The notes: generated from the sequence alone by a model not told the origin. A stretch of 64,000 nucleotides of DNA from Kosakonia sp. SMBL-WEM22 (GCF_014490785.1 NZ_CP051488.1:3534001-3598000); one strand, 5' to 3'; positions 16,317 to 24,803 are shown, counted from the first letter of the stretch. Made by a program: numbers and translations.

Positions 16317-17732
16317 TTACTGCTGGCTTTCACGCTCAGCGATAAAACCAAGCGCTTTATTGATGCGCTCAATGCTGCGGGTTTTGCCAATCGCGTGGAC
16401 GGTGACATCCAGACCCGGTGACTGACCGGCACCGGTCACTGCCACGCGCAGCGGCATGCCGACTTTACCCATGCCCACTTCCAGCTCATCGGCAGTAGCC
16501 TGAATGGCATGATGCACGTTTTCAGCGCTCCAGTCGGTGATGGCGGCGAGTTTATCACGAACCACTTCCAGCGGCTGACGTGCGACCGGACGCAGATGTT
16601 TTTTCGCCGCATCAGCGTCAAATTCAGCAAACTCTTCATAGAAGTAACGGCAGCTTGCCGCCATCTCTTTCAGCGTTTTGCAACGCTCGCCCAGCAGGGT
16701 CACCAGTTCCGCCAGCTGCGGGCCGGTACGGGTATCGATATTTTCCTGCTCGATGTGCCACTGCAGATGGGTGGCCACATACTCCGGCGCCAGGGTGTTG
16801 ATATAGTGATGGTTCAGCCACAGCAGCTTATCGGTATTAAACGCACTGGCGGATTTGCTCACCGCATCGAGTGAGAAGAGTTTAATCATCTCTTCGCGGC
16901 TGAAGATCTCCTGATCGCCGCTGGACCAGCCCAGACGCACCAGGTAGTTGAGCAGCGCTTCCGGCAGGTAACCATCATCGCGATACTGCATTACACTCAC
17001 CGCGCCATGACGCTTGGAGAGCTTTTTACCGTCGTCGCCGTTGATCATGGAAACGTGCGCGTAAACCGGCACCGGCGCGTTCAGCGCTTTCAGGATGTTG
17101 ATCTGGCGCGGGGTGTTGTTGATGTGGTCTTCACCACGAATCACATGCGTGATCGCCATATCCCAGTCATCGACGACCACACAGAAGTTGTAGGTCGGGG
17201 AGCCATCAGTACGGCGAATGATCAGATCGTCGAGTTCCATGTTGCTGAACTCGATCGGACCGCGGATCTGGTCGTCGAAAATCACCGACCCATCCTGCGG
17301 GTTGGCAAAACGCACCACGCACGGCTCATCATCAGCATGGTGAGAATGGTCATGGCGGCAGCGGCCGTCGTAACGGGGTTTCTCATTGTTTGCCATCTGC
17401 GTTTCGCGCAGCTGCTCAAGGCGCTCTTTCGAGCAGTAGCATTTATAGGCGGTGCCCGCTTCCAGCATTTCATCAATCACCGCGTTGTAGCGATCGAAGC
17501 GTTTGGTCTGGAAGTATGGACCTTCATCCCACTCGAGGCTCAGCCAGTTCATGCCATCCATAATGGCTTCGATTGCTTCCGGAGTGGAACGCTCAAGATC
17601 GGTGTCTTCGATGCGCAGCACAAACTCACCGCCTTGATTGCGGGCAAACAGCCAGGAGTAGAGAGCAGTGCGCGCGCCGCCAACGTGCAAATAGCCGGTG
17701 GGGCTTGGCGCGAAGCGAGTTTTGATTTTCAT
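16317..17732 (-). CDS. gltX: GltX, glutamyl-tRNA synthetase
   Basis: A class I aminoacyl-tRNA synthetase of 471 residues, the usual length. The HIGH-type signature PSPTGYLHVGG lies at residues 9-19, the KMSKS-type loop is KKLSKRHG, and the zinc site is CYC...CRH (about residues 98-127). It charges tRNA-Glu with glutamate. It is divergent from the Val-Val-Val-Lys tRNA cluster, as in K-12. On its other side K-12 has yfeD, while here the nitroreductase and ybdK block follow. Confidence 0.98.
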   Translation of the reverse strand: MKIKTRFAPSPTGYLHVGGARTALYSWLFARNQGGEFVLRIEDTDLERSTPEAIEAIMDGMNWLSLEWDEGPYFQTKRFDRYNAVIDEMLEAGTAYKCYCSKERLEQLRETQMANNEKPRYDGRCRHDHSHHADDEPCVVRFANPQDGSVIFDDQIRGPIEFSNMELDDLIIRRTDGSPTYNFCVVVDDWDMAITHVIRGEDHINNTPRQINILKALNAPVPVYAHVSMINGDDGKKLSKRHGAVSVMQYRDDGYLPEALLNYLVRLGWSSGDQEIFSREEMIKLFSLDAVSKSASAFNTDKLLWLNHHYINTLAPEYVATHLQWHIEQENIDTRTGPQLAELVTLLGERCKTLKEMAASCRYFYEEFAEFDADAAKKHLRPVARQPLEVVRDKLAAITDWSAENVHHAIQATADELEVGMGKVGMPLRVAVTGAGQSPGLDVTVHAIGKTRSIERINKALGFIAERESQQ

Positions 17733-17943
17733 GAATTGGCCTTACGTTGATAGCGATGCCGACCGTCGGCAATACCTAATAGAAAAGTGGGCGATATTCT
17801 ATCACTGTGGGCTGATTCCTCAATGTTGTTACCCAAATGGCGCAGCAAATGGGCTATTTTGTTTATAAATCATGCGCTCGCGATCGATTCGTCAGCGGTT
17901 TGTCTAATTTTACGACGAACGAACAATTTCTTTTGAAAATGCG

Positions 17944-17971
17944 TTGACTCATTTTCAACTCTCCCTATAAT
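17944..17971 (+). promoter_or_regulatory. Promoter of the Val/Lys tRNA operon
   Basis: TTGACT, a 16-base spacer and TATAAT are followed by a GC-rich discriminator (GCGACTCC) typical of stringently controlled stable-RNA promoters. It ends 17 bases before the first tRNA. An AT-rich stretch upstream (about 17860-17943) could hold FIS or UP elements. Confidence 0.88.
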
Positions 17972-17988
17972 GCGACTCCACACAGCGG

Positions 17989-18064
17989 GGGTGATTAGCT
18001 CAGCTGGGAGAGCACCTCCCTTACAAGGAGGGGGTCGGCGGTTCGATCCCGTCATCACCCACCA
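17989..18064 (+). tRNA. valU: tRNA-Val (anticodon TAC), first copy
   Basis: 76 bases including encoded CCA. The acceptor stem GGGTGAT pairs with ATCACCC, the anticodon loop is CTTACAA, and the T arm is GGCGGTTCGATCCCGTC. It reads GUA and other Val codons. It is the first of three identical copies, in the order of K-12 valU-valX-valY-lysV; the symbol is assigned by position. Confidence 0.97.
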
Positions 18065-18105
18065 CATTTTATGTGGTTCCCGCAGTGTAGATAAGAATGA
18101 GAAGT

Positions 18106-18181
18106 GGGTGATTAGCTCAGCTGGGAGAGCACCTCCCTTACAAGGAGGGGGTCGGCGGTTCGATCCCGTCATCACCCACCA
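18106..18181 (+). tRNA. valX: tRNA-Val (anticodon TAC), second copy
   Basis: Identical in sequence to the copy at 17989, including CCA, and separated from it by a 41-base spacer. It is part of the same operon. Confidence 0.97.
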
Positions 18182-18221
18182 CTTTCTCGCCAGCGAATTC
18201 TTATCATTGAAGTACCGAAGT

Positions 18222-18297
18222 GGGTGATTAGCTCAGCTGGGAGAGCACCTCCCTTACAAGGAGGGGGTCGGCGGTTCGATCCCGTCATCACCCACCA
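18222..18297 (+). tRNA. valY: tRNA-Val (anticodon TAC), third copy
   Basis: Identical to the two upstream copies. It is followed after only 4 bases by tRNA-Lys, as in K-12. Confidence 0.97.
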
Positions 18298-18301
18298 CTT
18301 C

Positions 18302-18377
18302 GGGTCGTTAGCTCAGTTGGTAGAGCAGTTGACTTTTAATCAATTGGTCGCAGGTTCGAATCCTGCACGACCCACCA
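18302..18377 (+). tRNA. lysV: tRNA-Lys (anticodon TTT)
   Basis: 76 bases including CCA. The acceptor GGGTCGT pairs with ACGACCC, the anticodon loop is CTTTTAA, and the T arm is GCAGGTTCGAATCCTGC. It is the last gene of the operon. Its 3' part plus the terminator is repeated 156 bp downstream in interrupted form. Confidence 0.97.
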
Positions 18378-18381
18378 ATGT

Positions 18382-18408
18382 AAAAAAGCGCCCTAAAGGC
18401 GCTTTTTT
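18382..18408 (+). terminator. Terminator of the tRNA operon
   Basis: AAAAAAGCGCC, a 5-base loop and GGCGCTTTTTT. A second identical copy occurs at 18538-18564 as part of the duplicated segment. Confidence 0.9.
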
Positions 18409-18427
18409 GCTATCTGCCGGTTTCAAA

Positions 18428-18567
18428 GATTCGAACCTGCGGCAGGTTCGGGTCGAACGCAGTGAGACAACGGAGCCGCTTGCGGCGACGGCCCGAAGGG
18501 CGAGCGAAGCGAGTCATCCTGCACGACCCATCAATGTAAAAAAGCGCCCTAAAGGCGCTTTTTTGCT
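18428..18567 (+). repeat. Interrupted second copy of the tRNA-Lys 3' end and terminator
   Basis: Bases 18516-18567 repeat 18360-18411 (end of lysV plus terminator; 52 bp) with one difference: the CCA end reads TCA. Just before it, GCAGGTTCG (18442-18450) is the 5' half of the T arm, so a T arm is split by a 65-bp insert (18451-18515). The insert is made of short palindromes (GCCGC/GCGGC, GCCC/GGGC). An inverted T-arm copy (18428-18440) precedes it. No full tRNA can form. Confidence 0.75.
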
Positions 18568-18600
18568 TTCTGAGAATTGAAAGATTTGTGCCTTCATCTT

Positions 18601-18802
18601 GCCGGATGGCGGCTTCGCCTTATCCGGCCTACAACATCTCTCCGCGCCTGGTTTTCGTAGGCCTGCTAAGCGCAGTGCCAGCAGGCAGTTTGCCGGATGG
18701 CGGCTTCGCCTTATCCAGCCTACAATATCTCTCCGCGCCTGGTTTTCGTAGGCCTGCTAAGCGTAGCGCCAGCAGGCAGTATGCCGGGCAAGGGCTTGCG
18801 GC
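18601..18802. repeat. Two tandem 91-bp REP-containing units plus a partial third
   Basis: Units 18601-18691 and 18692-18782 differ at only a few positions. Each holds a REP (GCCGGATGGCGGCTTCGCC... ending CCTAC) and a second palindrome (GTAGGCCTGCTAAGCG... ending AGCAGGCA). A third copy starts GCCGGGCAAGGGC at 18783. This is a BIME-like cluster between the tRNA operon and the FlxA-like gene. Confidence 0.85.
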
Positions 18803-18827
18803 TGACACACCCTCACACGCTTATTAT

Positions 18828-18854
18828 TTAAGTCCGCCACGATTGAGCCGATAA
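18828..18854 (+). promoter_or_regulatory. Sigma-28 promoter of the FlxA-like gene
   Basis: TTAAGTCC, 11 bases, then a perfect GCCGATAA match the FliA consensus with exact spacing, 31 bp before the ATG. Confidence 0.85.
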
Positions 18855-18884
18855 CTCTCTTTTAAGGCAAAAAAGGAGTTTTCA

Positions 18885-19244
18885 ATGACGACTATTTCGG
18901 CAGCAACCCCCTCTGTTCAGGGCGGTGGCACCAGCGGTACCTCTTCCGCCGGTAGCGACACCGCAGCACAAATCAGCCGCGTGACGCAGCAGATCGCCAA
19001 ACTTACCCAGCAGTTGAAAGATATTCCTAACAGCGAAGGGACGGCTGAACAGAAAAAGAAACAGCAAGAGCAGATCCAGCAACAGATCCAGCTGCTGCAG
19101 GCACAACTACAACAGTTAATGCGCAAGCAGGCGGAAGAAGCGGAGCAAAAGCAGACGCAAAACCATCCGAACACCCCGACGCAGGGCAAAATTGAAGGCG
19201 TGAATAATCCTTCAGTCGATCATCAGGTCGATATCTACATCTGA
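18885..19244 (+). CDS. FlxA-like protein
   Basis: A 119-residue hydrophilic protein with a Ser/Gly-rich N-terminus (about residues 1-28) and a long Gln/Lys-rich coiled coil (about 28-92), as in the FlxA-like family (PF14282). FlxA in E. coli is FliA-dependent with no known function. The promoter upstream has a perfect sigma-28 -10. An AAAGGAG ribosome site precedes the ATG. Its end overlaps the convergent yfeR by 10 bp. K-12 has xapR/B/A and yfeN in this place. Confidence 0.82.
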   Translation: MTTISAATPSVQGGGTSGTSSAGSDTAAQISRVTQQIAKLTQQLKDIPNSEGTAEQKKKQQEQIQQQIQLLQAQLQQLMRKQAEEAEQKQTQNHPNTPTQGKIEGVNNPSVDHQVDIYI

Positions 19245-20164
19245 GTAAAGAGCGGATCGTTCTCCCGGGCCCGGTTTAAACACCGGGCCTCTCCCCGTAC
19301 CACATCCCATAGCGCCTGCGCCGCGCCGGAAAGCGATCGGTTTTTACGACGCACCAGCATAATTTTACGCTGCATGTCCGGCACCAACCGTTTCACCATT
19401 AGCTGGCTCCCCTGCGGAAGTGGCAGCGCCAGCGCGGGCAGAATACTGATGCCAATCCCCGCCTCCACCATCGGAAACAGCGTCGCCGGGTGACCAATCT
19501 CCTGCACGATTTTCGCCCGCACCGCAAAGTGGTGTAGCGCCGCATCAATCAGCGGACGGCTGCCGGAGGCGTAATCCTGCACCACCAGCCGGGCGCCATC
19601 TAGCGCCGACCACGGCACGGCGTCAAGCGGTGCCCAGGGGTGATCGTTGCGACACAGTAAGAAAAAGGGCTCAGCGAGGATCTCCTCGATCTCCAGATCG
19701 CTGGCCGGGCCGGGATCGATCACAATGCCAAAATCGACTTCGCCCTGGCGAATGCTCTCCAGTACCCACTGCTGCGGGCGGTCATGCAGCACAAAATCGA
19801 TCTCCGGGTAGCGCTGATTACTGCTGGCGATACAGTGCGGGATAAGATGCGCAGAGATCGTCTGGCTGGCGGCGACGCGCACTGTTCCGGTTAACTGCTG
19901 CCCTACCCTGCCCGCTTCACGCAGCGTGCTGCTAAGCTCATCTAATAGACGTTCCAGTCTCCCGGCCAGCTGTTGACCCGCTTCGGTCAGCACCACTTCG
20001 CGAGTGGTGCGATCCAGCAGCTTGACGCCGGTCTGCCGCTCCAGCTCTTTTACGCTGTGGCTGACCGCCGACTGGCTGAGGCCGATCATCTCCCCGGCAC
20101 GGCTAAAACTCCTCGCCTGGGCGACAGTGACAAAGACACGTAGTTGACGCAGCGAATAATTCAT
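19235..20164 (-). CDS. yfeR: YfeR, LysR-family regulator
   Basis: A 309-residue LysR-type regulator: winged helix-turn-helix at about residues 1-62 (FSRAGEMIGLSQSAVSHSVK), then a substrate-binding domain. It matches E. coli/Salmonella YfeR, reported to control the adjacent yfeH in response to osmolarity. It is divergent from yfeH across 89 bp that contain the dyad ATTCATGAAT (20172-20181) and AT-rich LysR-like T-N11-A motifs. Confidence 0.92.
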   Translation of the reverse strand: MNYSLRQLRVFVTVAQARSFSRAGEMIGLSQSAVSHSVKELERQTGVKLLDRTTREVVLTEAGQQLAGRLERLLDELSSTLREAGRVGQQLTGTVRVAASQTISAHLIPHCIASSNQRYPEIDFVLHDRPQQWVLESIRQGEVDFGIVIDPGPASDLEIEEILAEPFFLLCRNDHPWAPLDAVPWSALDGARLVVQDYASGSRPLIDAALHHFAVRAKIVQEIGHPATLFPMVEAGIGISILPALALPLPQGSQLMVKRLVPDMQRKIMLVRRKNRSLSGAAQALWDVVRGEARCLNRARENDPLFTQM

Positions 20165-20253
20165 CTAATAAATTCATGAATGGATGCAATAAATCAATTT
20201 TATTTCTCAAAGCAGACAAAGCACAATAGCGCCATCGACTTTCAGGAGTGCAC

Positions 20254-21243
20254 ATGAAACTTTTTCGTATCCTTGATCCCTTTACCCTGACGCTGATTTG
20301 CGTCGTTCTGCTGGCCTCTTTTTTCCCGGCGCGCGGCGGTTTCGTCCCCTTTTTCGAAGGACTTACCACCGCCGCGATTGCGCTGCTCTTTTTTATGCAC
20401 GGCGCGAAGCTCTCCCGCGAAGCGATTATCGCCGGCGGCAGCCACTGGCGTTTACACCTGTGGGTGATGTGTAGCACCTTCGTGCTCTTTCCGGCGCTCG
20501 GCGTGCTGTTTGTCTGGTGGTCGCCGGTCAATATCAGCCAGGAGCTTTACACCGGCTTTCTCTATCTCTGCATTCTGCCCGCTACGGTGCAGTCGGCCAT
20601 CGCCTTTACCTCACTGGCAGGCGGCAACGTCGCAGCGGCGGTCTGCTCGGCGTCGGCCTCCAGTCTGCTGGGGATCTTCCTGTCGCCGCTGTTAGTTGGC
20701 CTGCTGATGAATCTCCATGGCGCGCAGGGCAGCCTTGAGCAGGTGGGTAAAATCATGCTGCAACTGCTGCTGCCGTTTGTGCTCGGTCACCTGTCTCGCC
20801 CGTGGACGGCGGGATTTGTCACCAAACATAAAAAGTGGATCTCCAAAACCGACCAGACCTCGATTCTGCTGGTGGTTTATTCAGCCTTCAGTGAAGCGGT
20901 GGTAAATGGCATCTGGCACAAAGTGGGCCTCGGCTCGCTGATGTTTATCGTTGCGGCGAGCATCGTTCTGCTGGCGATTGTGATTGCGATAAATATTTTG
21001 GTGGCGCTCAAATGCGGCTTTAATAAAGCGGATGAGATTACGATTGTCTTCTGCGGATCGAAAAAGAGCCTCGCCAACGGCATACCGATGGCCAACATTC
21101 TCTTCCCGACGTCGGTGATCGGCATGATGGTGCTGCCGCTGATGATTTTCCACCAGATCCAGCTGATGGTGTGCGCCGTGCTGGCCCGCCGTTACAAACG
21201 TAAGGCGGAGCAGCACGCCGCGCAGGAAGCGGCGAAAGCTTAA
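20254..21243 (+). CDS. yfeH: YfeH, bile acid:sodium symporter family transporter
   Basis: A 329-residue inner-membrane protein of the BASS/SBF-like (PF13593) family with about ten helices, matching E. coli YfeH. The transported substrate is unknown. The ATG with AGGAG 5 bases upstream is chosen; a GTG two codons earlier is in frame but overlaps the ribosome site. It is divergent from yfeR, its likely regulator. The last bases overlap the stop of convergent ypeB. Confidence 0.92.
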   Translation: MKLFRILDPFTLTLICVVLLASFFPARGGFVPFFEGLTTAAIALLFFMHGAKLSREAIIAGGSHWRLHLWVMCSTFVLFPALGVLFVWWSPVNISQELYTGFLYLCILPATVQSAIAFTSLAGGNVAAAVCSASASSLLGIFLSPLLVGLLMNLHGAQGSLEQVGKIMLQLLLPFVLGHLSRPWTAGFVTKHKKWISKTDQTSILLVVYSAFSEAVVNGIWHKVGLGSLMFIVAASIVLLAIVIAINILVALKCGFNKADEITIVFCGSKKSLANGIPMANILFPTSVIGMMVLPLMIFHQIQLMVCAVLARRYKRKAEQHAAQEAAKA

Positions 21244-21455
21244 GGCCGCTTGAGGGGCTGAACCAGATGGCTTAGCCCCTCAGTTTTAATCACTAAGGTG
21301 ATTTGCATTAACTCGCCAAGCCGCCCGGCGGGAAACTGATCCTTACGGGCGAACCAGAGCAGGTACTCCTCCGGCAGATCAATCAGCCGACGCCCCTGGT
21401 ATTTGCCAAAGGGCATCACCATATTGGCGATCTCTATCAGCTGTTCCTTCTCCAT
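21240..21455 (-). CDS. ypeB: YpeB, DUF3820 family
   Basis: A 71-residue protein, MEKEQLIEIANMVMPFGKYQ onward, with the DUF3820 core GKYQGRRLIDLPEEYLLWFA. It is conserved next to ligA in enterobacteria. Its ATG directly abuts the ligA stop codon (21456), so the two are probably translated from one message. Function is unknown. Confidence 0.9.
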   Translation of the reverse strand: MEKEQLIEIANMVMPFGKYQGRRLIDLPEEYLLWFARKDQFPAGRLGELMQITLVIKTEGLSHLVQPLKRP

Positions 21456-23474
21456 TTACGCTCCCAGCAGACGAATCATTTCATCTTCGTCGATAACCGC
21501 AATGCCCAACTCTTGTGCTTTCGCCAGCTTCGAGCCTGCGGCTTCTCCGGCAATCACCAGATCGGTCTTCTTCGATACGCTGCCAGCTACTTTCGCCCCC
21601 AACGCCGTTAAGCGCTCTTTGGCTTCGTCACGCGACAGCTGGCTCAGGCTGCCGGTGAGCACCACGGTTTTACCGGCGAACGGGCTGTCGATCTCCTCGG
21701 CATTGACCACCAGCGGCGCGGGCCAGTGAATACCCACCTCTTCCGTCAGCTGACGAATCACGTCGCGGTTGCTCTCTTCACTGAAGAAGTTATGCACGTG
21801 TTTTGCCACCACCACGCCAACGTCCGGCACTTTTTGCAGCTCATCAACCGAAGCCGCAATCAATGCCTCCAGCGTGCCGAAGTAGGCCGCCAGCCCGGCA
21901 GCCGTCGCTTCGCCTACTTCGCGAACGCCAAGTGCATAAAGGAAACGAGCAAAAGTTGTCTCTTTCGCTTTCTCCAGTGCATTGACCACGTTTTGTGCCG
22001 ACTTTGGCCCCATCCGGTCGAGACCCGTCAGTTTCCCGGCGGTCAGGCGGAAGAGATCCGCAGGGGTATGGACATACTCCTTCTCAACCAGCTGGTCGAT
22101 AATCTTATCGCCCATACCATCCACATCCATCGCGCGGCGCGAGACGAAGTGCTTGAGTGACTCTTTGCGCTGCGCGCCGCAGATTAAGCCACCGGTGCAG
22201 CGGGCAACCGCTTCGCCTTCGACACGCTCAACGTCGGAGCCGCACACCGGGCAGTGTGCCGGGAAGGTCACTTCACGTGTCTCTTCTGGTCGCTCAGAAA
22301 GCACCACATTCACCACCTGCGGGATCACATCCCCGGCGCGGCGAATCACCACTTTGTCACCGATCCGTAGCCCAAGTCGATCAATCTCATCGGCATTATG
22401 CAGGGTGGCGTTGCTGACCAGCACACCGGCAACGTGTACAGGCTCAAGGCGCGCGACGGGGGTAATCGCCCCGGTGCGCCCTACCTGGAACTCGACATCG
22501 CGCACAAACGTCAGCTGCTCCTGGGCCGGGAATTTAAATGCCACCGCCCAGCGCGGCGCACGTGCCACAAAGCCGAGCTGCGCCTGCAGATCGAGCGAGT
22601 CGACCTTGATTACCACGCCGTCGATATCAAAGCCGAGCGTCGGGCGGTCCTCTTCCACTTTATGGTAGAAGGCCAGCACCTCTTCCGGCGTGCCGCAGAG
22701 GCGAATACGATCGCTGACCGGCAGCCCCCACGCTTTAAACTGCTGCAAACGCGCCAGGTGGCTGTTGGGCAGCTCGCCGCCTTCGAGGATGCCAATCCCG
22801 TAGCAGAAGAAGGTGAGCGGACGCTTCGCGGTGATGCGAGGGTCGAGTTGGCGCAGCGAACCGGCGGCGGCATTACGCGGGTTCGCAAACACTTTCCCGC
22901 CGGTGCGACGCGCCTCTTCATTAATCTTTTCAAAGCCGGATTGCGGGAGGAAAACTTCACCGCGCACTTCCAGGCGCGCCGGAATGTTCTCCCCGCGCAG
23001 TTTCAGCGGAATGGCGCGGATGGTGCGCACGTTAGAGGTGATATCTTCGCCGGTAGTGCCATCGCCGCGTGTGGCGGCGCGCATCAGCACCCCATTTTCA
23101 TACAGCAGGCTGACCGCCAGGCCGTCGAGCTTCAGCTCACAGCAGTAGATCAGTGCATCGCTGCTCTTTAAGCGATCCTGTACGCGTTTGTTAAATGCCA
23201 GAAAACTCTCTTCATCGAAGACGTTATCGAGTGACAGCATCGGCACTTCATGGCGCACCTGCGTAAAGGCAGTCAGCGGCGCGGCACCGACGCGCTGGGT
23301 CGGTGAATCTGGCGTAATCAGCTCAGGGTGTTGCGCTTCCAGCTCGCGCAGCTCGCGCATCAGGCGATCGTACTCGGCATCCGGGATCTCCGGCGCGTCC
23401 ATAACGTGATAGAGATGTTCATGATGGCGAAGGGTAGTTCGCAGTTCTGTCAGTTGTTGTTCAATTGATTCCAT
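21456..23474 (-). CDS. ligA: LigA, NAD+-dependent DNA ligase
   Basis: The essential replicative ligase sealing Okazaki-fragment nicks; 672 residues. The order is Ia domain, adenylation domain with the KxDG lysine (ELKLDGLAVSL, about residue 115), OB fold, a four-cysteine zinc finger (CPVC...C...C, about 409-433), helix-hairpin-helix repeats, and a C-terminal BRCT domain (SPFAGKTVVLTGSL onward). It lies downstream of zipA, as in K-12, with a terminator between them. Confidence 0.98.
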   Translation of the reverse strand: MESIEQQLTELRTTLRHHEHLYHVMDAPEIPDAEYDRLMRELRELEAQHPELITPDSPTQRVGAAPLTAFTQVRHEVPMLSLDNVFDEESFLAFNKRVQDRLKSSDALIYCCELKLDGLAVSLLYENGVLMRAATRGDGTTGEDITSNVRTIRAIPLKLRGENIPARLEVRGEVFLPQSGFEKINEEARRTGGKVFANPRNAAAGSLRQLDPRITAKRPLTFFCYGIGILEGGELPNSHLARLQQFKAWGLPVSDRIRLCGTPEEVLAFYHKVEEDRPTLGFDIDGVVIKVDSLDLQAQLGFVARAPRWAVAFKFPAQEQLTFVRDVEFQVGRTGAITPVARLEPVHVAGVLVSNATLHNADEIDRLGLRIGDKVVIRRAGDVIPQVVNVVLSERPEETREVTFPAHCPVCGSDVERVEGEAVARCTGGLICGAQRKESLKHFVSRRAMDVDGMGDKIIDQLVEKEYVHTPADLFRLTAGKLTGLDRMGPKSAQNVVNALEKAKETTFARFLYALGVREVGEATAAGLAAYFGTLEALIAASVDELQKVPDVGVVVAKHVHNFFSEESNRDVIRQLTEEVGIHWPAPLVVNAEEIDSPFAGKTVVLTGSLSQLSRDEAKERLTALGAKVAGSVSKKTDLVIAGEAAGSKLAKAQELGIAVIDEDEMIRLLGA

Positions 23475-23490
23475 ATCGCACCATCAATGT

Positions 23491-23515
23491 AAAAAACCCC
23501 CGACGGGCAGGGGTT
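23491..23515 (-). terminator. zipA terminator
   Basis: On the minus strand AACCCC, an 8-base loop, then GGGGGTT and a T run. It lies 29 bp beyond the zipA stop and 17 bp before the ligA ATG. Confidence 0.82.
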
Positions 23516-23543
23516 CTGGAAGGGAATGTGTTGTGACGCACCG

Positions 23544-24575
23544 TTACGCGTTAGCGTCCTTTACTTCGCGAATACGCGCCTGATATTCACGCAGCTTCTG
23601 CGGCGTCATCATCCGACGCTGATCATCCAGCACCACACCGCCGACTTCATCGGCAATATGCTGAGCAGATTGCAGCATCAGCTTGAAGTTCTGCAACTCA
23701 TCGCCATAGGAGGGCACCTGCATAAAGATAGTGACGCCAGGAGTTGCCATCTCGCCCATGGTTTCGATATCAAATGTGCCAGGGTTGACCATATTGGCCA
23801 GGCTAAAGAGCGCTGGACCGCTGCCGTCCGGGCTGAGATGACGATGGAAAATATTCATATCGCCAAATTTGAAACCGGCCTGCAGGATGCTGTTTAGCAG
23901 CACCTCGCCATTGAGCGACGCGCCGTGATGGGCTGCGACGTTCATAATAATCACCGTCTCTTTGCGCTGCGGTTTTTCTACCGGCGCTTCCACAACCGGC
24001 TCCGGCTCTGGCTGCGGCGCAGGCTCGTGAACCTGAGGCTGCATCTGCGGCTGTTGTGGCGACGGTTGATGATGCTGATGTTGTGGCGGCTGCTGCGGAA
24101 AGTGCTGAGGTGCCACCTGAGGTTGGGCAGGCGCGGTCGGCTGAGCAACAGGCTGCGGCTCTACCGCGCGCGGCTCGACAACGGGACGCTCCGGTTGCTG
24201 AGGCTGCGAATAGGGTTGCGGCGCGTGGTGCGCGGGCTCGCTCTGCTGAACCGGTGGTGCCGACGGGCGTGGCTGGGCCGACGCGTAAGGCGGCTGGTAT
24301 TGATGCTGCGCGGCGTGACGCGGATTTTCCTGCTCTACACTGGGCTTCGGTGCGCTGTGGGTTTTATGCACCCGAACTTCACCAACGCCTTCGTCTTCTT
24401 CGACGTCCTCGTCGTCAAACTCGTCGTCGTCACGTCGCGATTTCATACGTTTTAGTGGGCGATCGCGGAACATAGAAGAGCGTTCTTTGCGACTGGTCCA
24501 GAAACCATGAACCAGTAAAGCAATTATGGCGATCGCGCCAACAATGATTAATATCAGACGCAAATCCTGCATCAT
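23544..24575 (-). CDS. zipA: ZipA, cell-division protein tethering FtsZ to the membrane
   Basis: A 343-residue division protein. An N-terminal membrane anchor (about residues 6-25), a charged segment (RKERSSMFRDRPLKRMKSRR then Asp/Glu-rich), a long Pro/Gln-rich linker (about 85-200), and a C-terminal FtsZ-binding domain (from about residue 205). The start MMQDLRLILIIVG matches K-12; a longer open frame upstream has no family support. It is divergent from cysZ. Linker repeats of Gln and Pro make the region prone to false ORFs on the other strand. Confidence 0.96.
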   Translation of the reverse strand: MMQDLRLILIIVGAIAIIALLVHGFWTSRKERSSMFRDRPLKRMKSRRDDDEFDDEDVEEDEGVGEVRVHKTHSAPKPSVEQENPRHAAQHQYQPPYASAQPRPSAPPVQQSEPAHHAPQPYSQPQQPERPVVEPRAVEPQPVAQPTAPAQPQVAPQHFPQQPPQHQHHQPSPQQPQMQPQVHEPAPQPEPEPVVEAPVEKPQRKETVIIMNVAAHHGASLNGEVLLNSILQAGFKFGDMNIFHRHLSPDGSGPALFSLANMVNPGTFDIETMGEMATPGVTIFMQVPSYGDELQNFKLMLQSAQHIADEVGGVVLDDQRRMMTPQKLREYQARIREVKDANA

Positions 24576-24803
24576 TATATTCTCTGTTGTTCTAACACCT
24601 TGCCACCACGGCAAACATTTACTCACTAAGAGTATTTGCGCATTAGGCCAAGTGCAAGTAGATGGGAAGCATTCACCGCATAAAGATGAATTAAATCGTA
24701 CTTTTTGCTGTTTTTTCGAACATTTCCGAACAGGTTTCCCCCGTCCGGTGAATATTATAAGCTTCGGTTTTTCGCATGAGTTTAAAAGGAGTCCAGCCAA
24801 ATC

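Noticed and set aside
17970..18580. Open frames reading through the tRNA cluster
   Set aside because: They are translations of tRNA genes and repeats (recurrent ISSAGRAPPLQGGGRRFDP), a common artefact.
23925..24475. Arg/Leu- and Ala/Arg-rich open frames opposite the zipA linker
   Set aside because: They arise from the Pro/Gln repeat codons of zipA; composition is extreme and there is no independent support.
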